Source of the DNA: a virus
IMG/VR virus record: IMGVR_UViG_3300032242_000235
Coordinates: 1-21,581 of that record
Strand: one strand, 5' to 3'
Length of the DNA stretch: 21,581 bases
In this document: in pieces, positions 7,119 through 14,299 of the stretch
How the letters are laid out: each line of letters begins with the position of its first letter
Position numbering within the stretch: position 1 is the stretch's first letter
Made by a program: the position numbers and the translations under genes
The notes under the pieces: generated by a model
Database searches by the model: none
Told to the model about the DNA's origin: nothing
Seen by the model: only the letters and a program-made list of their open reading frames with translations

Positions 7119-9572
7119 TCATTCACGTCCACCTTGATATCCAGGAACTGTACTAGCCCCACTTGGTATTGTTGTAGCAGAAGTACCGTTTAACGGATTT
7201 AGTGCAGCACTATTAAATCTTCCTGTTACACTTGTATCCGTAGTTTTTTGATTACTACTATCACTTACAAAAGGTGGGATACATACTTTTAATTCTTGTT
7301 GAAATACACCTTTACTAAATGTACTGATAACTTGCCATACCATATATATTGTGCCCTGTACATCTTTTTTAATACTATCAGGGTATTTCCAAAATAATAT
7401 GTCACCGTCTTTACTAGGATTTAATAACCCGTCTGCTTTACTACCAGTACTGGGTGAATAATCTAGTGCATCTCTAAACTCAATTTCAATAAAGACTTGA
7501 CCTGAATTTGGATTAATACTTTGATCGGTGCCAAACCATTTTCTAATAGCCTCTTCATAACCTTTAGACGTAGCGGTCATCAAATAATCAGGATCACCTA
7601 ATATAACAATTTTTGCTTTAAGTTGGTCTGCGGGACTATACAAAAACGTTTTGAATGGTCCCACTGCTTTATCATACCAACCGGGTGCCTTTCCCTGAGT
7701 ATTACTACCGCCACCTGATTTCTCATTTGGTGCCGGATCATCTGTTTGTTCTTTCTCCCAATCATTGCCTAAACCTGCTAAGTTAAAATATAATAGATTG
7801 TAAGTTACATCATAACTTATGATTTCTTTTTGATGTTGTGAATTTTCTGGGTTGGTGTCGTTGCTCATAAACCAGTGTTTATATCTTTTAACTGGTCCAT
7901 AATATTGTGTGCGTTTTCCTAAGTCTAATCCTCTGATGTAAGGTACTTCATATCTTTTAATAATATATGTTATTTCAGTAGAAAATTGATTTCTCTTGTT
8001 ATCATACTTACCTAAAACAACATTTGGTATAACACTATACCAACCAATTTCTTTTGCTCTACCATCTTTATAATTCTTCTCGCCTTCTTTTGCTTGGGTA
8101 TATTCTTCACTTGGTGTCTTTTTTAGTGCGTTAGTTACATATGAACTTTGTGTAATAACTTGTTCTATCACCTGCAATATACTATCTCCGCTATTAACAC
8201 TAACAGGGCGAAATTGTTTTTGTATCACTGCTTGTTTAGATGATAATTTAACATTTACTCCATCTGCACTACTAACAGGTGTGTTTCGTGATTTTTCGTT
8301 TGGATTAAAATCTTCATCCACTAAGTCAGCATTTTCTATGCCAGTACCGGGTTCAAATTTAATATTCCAAACATCTTTAACTTCTATTTCACCTAAGTCT
8401 AATTTTCTCTGCTGAATTTCATTTAGTCGTTGCATCAGTCCCATTACGTTTGGATTTTTATTTTTATCATCTGAACCCTGTAATACATCCTTAACTGTTT
8501 TTCCTGTTAGTGTCATGTTCTCAGTAATTTTTAATCTAGTCTGACCTAAACCTAATTGCTCGCTGGCTATCTTGGCCTTTACATTGTAGGTAACCATTTT
8601 AGGATCTAACTTAAAATCAAATCCATATATGATTATAGGAAAACATCTTTCAAATGATGCAGTTGAGTCAGTTACATTTTCTGAACGTGTTGCACTTTTC
8701 ATTATATTACCGTCTTTATCATATCCATAAAATCTTATTACCAACATATATTGTATTTGTAATGCGGTAATACTTTCATTGACATTTCTTTTTATTTTAC
8801 TAGAAGCCTGTACTTTGGTTGCAGCCTTTACTAATCTTGTTGGTAATGAAAAACCATAAGGTTCATGTATTTGAAAAGTAAAATCAAAACTATTACATGG
8901 ACTCATTGTTTCTTTACTACTAATTGCAGTTTTTATAGTTAGATTATCAATGTAACAGTCTAATTCAAAACCATCTGCTCTTTCACCAAATTGAGAAGTA
9001 GTAGTATTATTATCCATTCCGTTCTTTGTAGCACCCTGAATACCACCACTACGACATATTAACTTCCAATCATTTGGTATTTTATAACCTTGAGAATATA
9101 AATTATATGTATCTGGATTAATCATATACAAACTTATATTGTATGTACTGCTTGAAAATGCAGATAATGGATTAGCTCTTAATGGAGCAACTTTATTAGT
9201 ACCACTAGGTGTATCAACTTTTATAGGAGGGGGTTTAACTGGTTCTTCTTTATTGTAACCAGTTATCTCTACTCTATATGCAGGTTCACTTGTAGGTTGT
9301 TCAACAATCGGTGCTGGAGTTACTACAGCAGGGGGTTGTGCTTCTGGCTGTGGGGTGGGTTCTGCTTGCGCTGCCGCATTAGTCTTCCACTTATCAACTA
9401 TGCCGCTTAGTGTGTCACCGCGTTGTACTGTGACCTTACTACCATCCGGCAAGTTTATAACCTGGCCAGGACTTATTGCATTAGGATTTTTAAGACCGTT
9501 GTCACTTACTACTTTGTTAACAGTTTGTGAAAATGACAGGTTACTGCTAGGATATGAGTATGCTGTTGCCAT
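7119..9572 (-). CDS. gp27-like baseplate hub protein with N-terminal LysM motifs
   Basis: Probable hub protein that would connect the gp5-type spike to the tail tube. Residues ~1-65 show LysM-type motifs: a C-terminal-half motif (LKNPNAISPGQVINLP), then an N-terminal-half motif (VTVQRGDTLSGIV). A Pro/Ala/Glu-rich linker follows (~66-130). The remaining ~680 residues look like mixed beta domains, with YNISLYMINPDTYNLY near the start and FIEIEFRDALDYSP near the C-terminus. The hub assignment is inferred from its size, its place directly before gp5, and the lack of another gp27 candidate; T4 gp27 is 391 residues, so this is about twice as long. The ATG at 9572 starts one base after the gp53 stop, without a clear ribosome site, so translation is probably coupled. 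Confidence 0.6.
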   Translation of the reverse strand: MATAYSYPSSNLSFSQTVNKVVSDNGLKNPNAISPGQVINLPDGSKVTVQRGDTLSGIVDKWKTNAAAQAEPTPQPEAQPPAVVTPAPIVEQPTSEPAYRVEITGYNKEEPVKPPPIKVDTPSGTNKVAPLRANPLSAFSSSTYNISLYMINPDTYNLYSQGYKIPNDWKLICRSGGIQGATKNGMDNNTTTSQFGERADGFELDCYIDNLTIKTAISSKETMSPCNSFDFTFQIHEPYGFSLPTRLVKAATKVQASSKIKRNVNESITALQIQYMLVIRFYGYDKDGNIMKSATRSENVTDSTASFERCFPIIIYGFDFKLDPKMVTYNVKAKIASEQLGLGQTRLKITENMTLTGKTVKDVLQGSDDKNKNPNVMGLMQRLNEIQQRKLDLGEIEVKDVWNIKFEPGTGIENADLVDEDFNPNEKSRNTPVSSADGVNVKLSSKQAVIQKQFRPVSVNSGDSILQVIEQVITQSSYVTNALKKTPSEEYTQAKEGEKNYKDGRAKEIGWYSVIPNVVLGKYDNKRNQFSTEITYIIKRYEVPYIRGLDLGKRTQYYGPVKRYKHWFMSNDTNPENSQHQKEIISYDVTYNLLYFNLAGLGNDWEKEQTDDPAPNEKSGGGSNTQGKAPGWYDKAVGPFKTFLYSPADQLKAKIVILGDPDYLMTATSKGYEEAIRKWFGTDQSINPNSGQVFIEIEFRDALDYSPSTGSKADGLLNPSKDGDILFWKYPDSIKKDVQGTIYMVWQVISTFSKGVFQQELKVCIPPFVSDSSNQKTTDTSVTGRFNSAALNPLNGTSATTIPSGASTVPGYQGGRE

Positions 9573-9573
9573 A

Positions 9574-9882
9574 TTATAAACTCAAAATAGATTTTAAATT
9601 TGAGTACTGTGGTAAAAATATATACGTACCGGCTGCAAAGTCAAACATAGGATCCTTCAATATATCAGGATTACGTTGTGCAAACACCCACCACAATTTA
9701 CTATCATTGTATAGGTCATATGCTAATAAGTCAGGTCTATAATTATAAGTAACATTAATTTCCCAATATTCATCAGTAGAGTCTGGTGGTATTGGTCTGT
9801 TATTCATCACATCTAAAAATATATTTTTATATACTGATGATAGATAATATGGGCTAGTCTGTGGGTATGCTATAGGTGTCAT
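9574..9882 (-). CDS. gp53: Baseplate wedge protein gp53-like
   Basis: Small wedge protein that in T4 binds the gp6/gp25 part of the baseplate and has a LysM-like fold. The 102 residues contain the family pattern VTYNYRPDLLAYDLYND, SKLWWVFAQRNPDILKDP and FDFAAGTYIFLP, which matches the short gp53 proteins of environmental T4-like phages; T4 gp53 is longer (196). I chose the ATG at 9882, whose A is also the last base of the upstream stop (TAATG), over a possible TTG six bases earlier. The overlap implies coupled translation with the gp48-like gene. The downstream hub gene starts one base after its stop. Confidence 0.85.
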   Translation of the reverse strand: MTPIAYPQTSPYYLSSVYKNIFLDVMNNRPIPPDSTDEYWEINVTYNYRPDLLAYDLYNDSKLWWVFAQRNPDILKDPMFDFAAGTYIFLPQYSNLKSILSL

Positions 9883-11462
9883 TACCAAATTCCATCTTTA
9901 GTTAATTTTCCAGAAGAGTATCCGTCTTTTCCGTTTAATTTGAATCGGTTACTTATATCTTGTCTAGTTACTACAGGGTATGCGGTAATTTGAATAGATA
10001 ATTTAGTTGGTACATATGTAACCCCACTACCTGGTTTTGTTATACTTGAAAAATTAGGTTGCTTAGGTACTGCACCTTTATTTAATTTTGCACCTCCTAA
10101 TCTAAATTTAGATAGTGCATTGCCAATTATACCATTGCTTTTTGGTGGTGAATTTTTTACTATGTTTGTGATTCCACCTGAACTAAATGAGTTAACTTCT
10201 TCTGTTCTTATATAGTCAACATCATTAGGTAAATTATAAGTAAAACTACCTATGACTAACGGATGATTATTAAATTGATATGATCCTAATCCAGTTAGAT
10301 AACATAAAGGTGGGGGTGTTCCTCCTCGGGGATCAACATCTTGTCCATAAAACATTTTAGTGACACTCTTAAAAAAGTGAATCACGGCTAACATATATTT
10401 TGCTTCTACATTATCTTGTGCAGTGAAATCACCTACTATAGTTATCTCATCTACACTACTATTTTGATAAAACCAATTTTTGTAATTAGTATGTACAATA
10501 TCGACATTTTGATAATTTGCTTTATACGAAACATTAATCGTTGGTAAGTAAGGAAATATAACACCCTCAGTATATCGTAAAGGATATAATATATCATTGA
10601 AATCTAATGGCTCTTGCTTATACAAGTAATTTGCACCGGGTGCTAAACTTAATCGCACACGCCAATCTTGTCCAATAGTAGTTTTTTGCGGTACAGATTT
10701 TGGTGTGACACTGGTAGTTTGTGCCGGTGCACTTGCTGGTAATATTGGTACACCGTTAGCATCAACTCTTTCTCCCTGACCATTTTCATATCCACCAAAT
10801 CCATCTGGATAAACTTTACTTGCACTTGTAGCACCTATTTCTTTGACTCCGTAACCTTCTAATGTTGTTGGGTCAATTGCTGCTTGAACCCCGAAACCTT
10901 CTGTTGTGGTTTTGTCAACTGTTGCTTGGACTCCATATCCCTCTAATGTTTTTGGATCAACTGGTTGTATTGCTTTTGCTTCAGTTTCTATTTGAGCAGG
11001 GGTTTTAGCAACTGCATCACTTACGGGTACTTGTTGGTCATTTGGCGATGACGTACCTGCATCAGCTTGAATTTCTTTTATACTTGGTTCTGATTTTACT
11101 GAAACTTGAGTAGGCGCTGATAACGGTGTATCAGCATTTGCTTGTGCCTGTTGTTGTGCTGTACTTATTGCCGGGTCCGTTGTGGTTTTTTGCTCTACTG
11201 CTGCGGGTGTCTGTGCTGGAGGGGTTGCAGGAGGTTGGTCTGCCGGGGCATCTTTTATTGGGTCACCCTGTGCTTGTAATTTTTCTAAGCTAGCCTGTGC
11301 GGTTGCTAACTTAGCATTATATCTACCCAGATTAGTCTGTGCTACTTGTTTACTTACTGCACTACGTGCAGGATCATCTATTACAGCCTGGTAAACCGCA
11401 ATGTCAGTTTTAATATTTGCTATGTTTTCTTCTGCCTTATTAATTTCGTACTGCGTTGCCAT
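9882..11462 (-). CDS. gp48: Baseplate tail-tube cap protein, gp48-like
   Basis: Probable baseplate protein at the tube/baseplate junction. The C-terminal half (~265-526) has a conserved tail-protein pattern: DWRVRLSLAPG, then GVIFPYLPTINVSYKANY, HFFKSVTKMFYG, GTPPPLCYLTGLGSYQF and NLPNDVDYI. I associate this with gp48-type tube-cap proteins of environmental T4-like phages. The N-terminal half is a charged coiled helix (~5-65) followed by a long Ala/Pro/Gln/Thr-rich linker with three 14-residue repeats (169-210). The ATG at 11462 has an AGGA ribosome site and a late promoter, making this the first gene of the leftward baseplate block. It could instead be a gp54-type initiator; the structural role is much surer than the gene number. 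Confidence 0.6.
   Translation of the reverse strand: MATQYEINKAEENIANIKTDIAVYQAVIDDPARSAVSKQVAQTNLGRYNAKLATAQASLEKLQAQGDPIKDAPADQPPATPPAQTPAAVEQKTTTDPAISTAQQQAQANADTPLSAPTQVSVKSEPSIKEIQADAGTSSPNDQQVPVSDAVAKTPAQIETEAKAIQPVDPKTLEGYGVQATVDKTTTEGFGVQAAIDPTTLEGYGVKEIGATSASKVYPDGFGGYENGQGERVDANGVPILPASAPAQTTSVTPKSVPQKTTIGQDWRVRLSLAPGANYLYKQEPLDFNDILYPLRYTEGVIFPYLPTINVSYKANYQNVDIVHTNYKNWFYQNSSVDEITIVGDFTAQDNVEAKYMLAVIHFFKSVTKMFYGQDVDPRGGTPPPLCYLTGLGSYQFNNHPLVIGSFTYNLPNDVDYIRTEEVNSFSSGGITNIVKNSPPKSNGIIGNALSKFRLGGAKLNKGAVPKQPNFSSITKPGSGVTYVPTKLSIQITAYPVVTRQDISNRFKLNGKDGYSSGKLTKDGIW
10833..10958 (-). repeat. Three tandem 42-bp in-frame repeats in the gp48-like gene
   Basis: Residues 169-182, 183-196 and 197-210 of the gp48-like protein are copies of a 14-residue unit with pattern D-x-x-T-x-E-G-[YF]-G-V. 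The DNA copies are also clearly related (42 bp each), which points to tandem duplication. They lie in the low-complexity linker before the structured C-terminal half. Confidence 0.85.
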
Positions 11463-11484
11463 TAGTTATTCCTATACTAAATAG

Positions 11485-11502
11485 TATTTATCGCATAAAA
11501 AA
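11485..11502 (-). promoter_or_regulatory. T4-type late promoter of the baseplate block (GATAAATA) with T-tract
   Basis: Minus-strand GATAAATA at 11492-11485 lies 22 nt before the ATG of the gp48-like gene. Six T residues at 11502-11497 precede it with a four-base spacer (ATGC), the same arrangement as upstream of gp6. This is the likely late start point for the whole leftward baseplate block. Confidence 0.7.
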
Positions 11503-11515
11503 TCACCATTTTTTA
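11496..11515. repeat. Perfect 8-bp inverted repeat between divergent promoters
   Basis: TAAAAAAT-CACC-ATTTTTTA forms a perfect 8-bp inverted repeat with a four-base loop, placed between the leftward late promoter and the rightward gp55 promoter. It reads as a weak hairpin with T residues on either strand. It may act as a bidirectional terminator, or its T-run may be an upstream promoter element. Confidence 0.5.
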
Positions 11516-11525
11516 CCATAAACAG

Positions 11526-11554
11526 TTGTATTCACGCAACAGTTGTGCTATACT
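11526..11554 (+). promoter_or_regulatory. Sigma70-type promoter of gp55 with extended -10
   Basis: TTGTAT (11526-11531), a 17-bp spacer and TATACT (11549-11554), with TG one base before the -10 (TGCTATACT), give a good sigma70-type promoter with an extended -10. Transcription would start near 11561, about 20 nt before the gp55 ATG. It would let the host polymerase make the late sigma factor without any phage factor. Confidence 0.7.
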
Positions 11555-11579
11555 CGTCTTATCAAAACTACGGAGAAAT

Positions 11580-12476
11580 ATGAGTTTACCAAGCAAAAAA
11601 CCAGTCAATTATTTAAACAATAAAGATATATTAAAAGAGATTCATGCAAGCAAAAACACATATTGTGTATATTCAAAACCCAATGACCATCGATATGATT
11701 TCATTGTGGATATGCCTACCGAGTCTATGGAAAAGAGTTTAGAATATGCTCTTAAACCAGAAAGTATTCAATTAGCACGTGAGACCAGAGCGACACGATT
11801 AGGCATAGAAGCAGGGGAAAAGGATTCAGTCGATCCATTAAGTATCCCAGTAACAGATTTAGTATTCAGAGTAATGACATGGGATCATATTCCGGTTGCT
11901 CCAAAACAACCCCGTAAAGTAGATAAAAAGAAAACTGCAAAAGACTTCTTTGAATTTGATAGCGACCAAGATGAGATTTTCTCTGATTTGGAAGATCCAA
12001 CTACTGCAAAAGAAATTGATGACATGGTTCATGTTAAAGTTAATTTTCCCCCATTCCAGCATTTCCGTTTAGATAAAAATAATAACTTTAAGTGTATTGG
12101 CAAGAGTCATTGGATCGGTGACTTGAAGAAGGGTGAGTTCAGCAAAGACCAAGGTAATATCACTAACAAACTTGCACGTATGTACATTATGATGTGTGAA
12201 AAATATGCTATGAAGTTTAACTGGCGTGGATACACATACAACGATGAAATGCGTAACTCAGCAATATTACAATTAACTTATGTAGGATTACGTTTCAATG
12301 AAGCAAAGTCTGCTAACCCATTCGCATATTACACAGCCGCAATTACAAATAGTTTCTGTCGTGTATTGAATAGTGAGAAGCGCAATCAGAATATCCGTGA
12401 TGACATTTTAGAAATGAACGGATTAAACCCAAGTTGGAGTCGTCAAGGTACTTCAAGTATGGTTTATGAGGAATAA
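11580..12476 (+). CDS. gp55: Late-transcription sigma factor gp55
   Basis: Sigma-family protein that binds host core RNA polymerase and directs it to late promoters of the TATAAATA type. The family core is residues ~185-280: ITNKLARMYIMMCEKYAMKF, then RGYTYNDEMRNSAILQL, NPFAYYTAAITNSFCRVLN and EKRNQNIRDDIL, a sigma region 2-like helical set. The 298 residues exceed T4 gp55 (185). The additional ~145 N-terminal residues include an acidic patch (FFEFDSDQDEIFSDLED, 123-139) and match nothing I recognise. I chose the ATG at 11580, with GGAG four bases upstream; a longer reading from TTG at 11526 would start inside the -35 box. The stop overlaps the next start (TAATG). Confidence 0.92.
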   Translation: MSLPSKKPVNYLNNKDILKEIHASKNTYCVYSKPNDHRYDFIVDMPTESMEKSLEYALKPESIQLARETRATRLGIEAGEKDSVDPLSIPVTDLVFRVMTWDHIPVAPKQPRKVDKKKTAKDFFEFDSDQDEIFSDLEDPTTAKEIDDMVHVKVNFPPFQHFRLDKNNNFKCIGKSHWIGDLKKGEFSKDQGNITNKLARMYIMMCEKYAMKFNWRGYTYNDEMRNSAILQLTYVGLRFNEAKSANPFAYYTAAITNSFCRVLNSEKRNQNIRDDILEMNGLNPSWSRQGTSSMVYEE

Positions 12477-13240
12477 TGTTTAAGAATAAGAAACGCTTAT
12501 TTACATTTGGATGTAGTTTTACTAACTACAATTGGAACTATACATGGCCCGAAATTCTTAAAGTGGAACTCGGGCTTCCATTATATAACTATGGTAAGAT
12601 AGGTGCGGGTAATCAATATATCTTTAACACTATAATGCAGGCTGACAATCATTATAAATTCAATAGTGATGATTTAATTATGATTTGTTGGTCCGGTGTA
12701 CATCGTGAGGATAGATATGCATATGATGAATGGCATCATACATCAAATGTGTTTTATAATAAAAATGAGATGTATAACACAGAGTGGGTTAAGAAATATT
12801 GTGATCCGAACGGAATGGCACTTAGAGATTATGCATTATTCAAAGCAACAGATATGTTATTACAGCGTTCCGGGTGTGAATCATATAGAATGTCTATGAA
12901 TACATTGACTATGGGTATTGATAAAGAAATACAAGAAATGTACAAATATACACTAATGAATATACGTCCTAGTTTTTTAAGTGTGCTTTGGAAAGATGAT
13001 TGGGAAGTTAAAAAGAAACTAATAAGAGACATGAATCCCATAGTTGATGATTATCACCCAAGTCCAATTGAACATTTGATATATCTATCAAAGACCTTCA
13101 ATTATAAGTTCTCTAACCCAGTTATCTATGGTGTATCTCAGTTCCAATCTGAGTGGGAAAAGATTGTCAAACAATCAAAAGAACCCAGATTCATTTATAA
13201 ACCATATCAAGTAAGTGAAAACTTAGTAGGTTATATTTAA
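12476..13240 (+). CDS. SGNH/GDSL hydrolase-like protein
   Basis: Predicted member of the SGNH hydrolase superfamily, whose enzymes cleave esters, often acetyl groups on sugars or peptidoglycan. Visible motifs are FGCSFT at residues 11-16 with Ser14 in the nucleophile position, GAGN at 43-46 in the oxyanion-hole region, and DDYHPSP at 191-197 giving a D-x-x-H pair (Asp191/His194). Spacing and length (254 residues) suit the family. No signal peptide or membrane segment is seen, so it probably acts in the host cytoplasm or within particles. It overlaps gp55 by one base and has GAGGA upstream, so the two are probably co-expressed. The substrate is unknown; possibilities include phage glycans or modified host metabolites. 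Confidence 0.65.
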   Translation: MFKNKKRLFTFGCSFTNYNWNYTWPEILKVELGLPLYNYGKIGAGNQYIFNTIMQADNHYKFNSDDLIMICWSGVHREDRYAYDEWHHTSNVFYNKNEMYNTEWVKKYCDPNGMALRDYALFKATDMLLQRSGCESYRMSMNTLTMGIDKEIQEMYKYTLMNIRPSFLSVLWKDDWEVKKKLIRDMNPIVDDYHPSPIEHLIYLSKTFNYKFSNPVIYGVSQFQSEWEKIVKQSKEPRFIYKPYQVSENLVGYI

Positions 13241-13247
13241 CCAACCA

Positions 13248-13266
13248 CATTGATTTACTATCAATG
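13248..13266 (+). repeat. 7-bp inverted repeat before gp47
   Basis: CATTGAT-TTACT-ATCAATG is a perfect 7-bp stem with a five-base loop in the short gap between the SGNH gene and gp47. It overlaps the -35 region of a candidate promoter, so it could be a weak terminator (followed by TTTATAG) or an operator-like site. Confidence 0.4.
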
Positions 13267-13279
13267 TTTATAGTACAAT
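13250..13279 (+). promoter_or_regulatory. Candidate sigma70-type promoter of gp47
   Basis: TTGATT (13250-13255) and TACAAT (13274-13279) are separated by 18 bp. The -10 ends six bases before the gp47 ATG, so a transcript from here would be leaderless or nearly so. gp47 has no Shine-Dalgarno sequence, which fits. The motif is moderate in an AT-rich region. Confidence 0.4.
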
Positions 13280-13285
13280 AGACAA

Positions 13286-14299
13286 ATGAGTAATTTATTT
13301 AAAAAAGCCGCAGTCTTTACCGACATACATTTTGGTTTAAAGAGCAACAGTTTACAGCACAATTTAGATTGTGAGGGATTCGTTGATTGGTTTATACAAA
13401 AAGCCAAATCAGAGAATTGTGAGACTTGTTTCTTTTTAGGCGACTGGCATCATCATAGAGCCAGTATCAACTTGCATACACTACAGTTTAGTTTGCAGGC
13501 AATAGAAAAATTAAGTAAGAACTTTGATCGGGTATTCTTTATACCCGGTAATCATGACCTCTATTACAGAGATAAACGTGATGTACATAGTGCTGAATGG
13601 GCTAAACATATCCCAAACATTACAATCGTTAATGACTTTTATAGTGAAGGCGATGTAGTTATTACTCCATGGCTAGTGCAAGACGATTACAAAAAGATAC
13701 AAAAACTAAGTGGCAAGTATATGTTTGGTCATTTAGAGTTACCTAGATTCTATATGAATGCTATGGTAGAGATGCCCGACCATGGTGAGATTAATGAGAA
13801 TCACATGGGCGGCTTTGAAAAAGTATTCAGTGGTCACTTTCATAAACGACAGGCTCGTAAAAATATTTGGTACATTGGTAATAGTTTTCCACATAATTAT
13901 GCTGACGCAGGTGATGATGCAAGAGGTATGATGATATTAGAATGGGGTAGTGAGCCTGTATTTCATGCATGGCCAAGACAACCAGTCTTCCGTGTACATA
14001 AACTAAGTGATGTACTAGATAATGAACAGGGCTTGTTATTGATTGACAGTTATGTTAGAATACATTTAGATACAGAGATTAGTTACGAAGAGGCTAATTT
14101 CTTACGTGAAACATGGATCCCAGAATACAAACTACGTGAAATGGCACTTATCCCTATTAAGGTAGAACAAGCCGAACAAGCAAACATGGACGGTGTTAAG
14201 TTTGAAAGTGTTGACCAGATTGTTATTGACCAAATCAATTCAATTGAAAGTCAAGGCTTTGACAAAAAGATGCTATTAGAAATTTACAACAACCTATGA
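13286..14299 (+). CDS. gp47: Recombination nuclease subunit gp47 (SbcD/Mre11-like)
   Basis: Metal-dependent phosphoesterase that with gp46 forms the phage Mre11-Rad50-like complex. In T4 this resects DNA ends for recombination-dependent replication and helps degrade host DNA. The five metal-binding motifs appear in order: D-x-H at 13-15 (TDIHFG), GDWHHH at 52-57, GNHD at 88-91, a GH at 148-149, and GHFH at 183-186. Its 337 residues match T4 gp47 (339). The stop overlaps the gp46 start (ATGA), the usual coupled arrangement. The ATG at 13286 lacks a clear ribosome site. Confidence 0.95.
   Translation: MSNLFKKAAVFTDIHFGLKSNSLQHNLDCEGFVDWFIQKAKSENCETCFFLGDWHHHRASINLHTLQFSLQAIEKLSKNFDRVFFIPGNHDLYYRDKRDVHSAEWAKHIPNITIVNDFYSEGDVVITPWLVQDDYKKIQKLSGKYMFGHLELPRFYMNAMVEMPDHGEINENHMGGFEKVFSGHFHKRQARKNIWYIGNSFPHNYADAGDDARGMMILEWGSEPVFHAWPRQPVFRVHKLSDVLDNEQGLLLIDSYVRIHLDTEISYEEANFLRETWIPEYKLREMALIPIKVEQAEQANMDGVKFESVDQIVIDQINSIESQGFDKKMLLEIYNNL

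Noticed and set aside
9883-9888. TTG start for gp53 two codons upstream of the ATG
   Set aside because: The ATG at 9882 overlaps the upstream stop (TAATG), a common coupling arrangement, and leaves all conserved residues intact.
11526-11579. N-terminal extension of gp55 from a TTG codon
   Set aside because: The TTG lies in the -35 box of the gp55 promoter and has no ribosome site; the ATG at 11580 has GGAG at good spacing.
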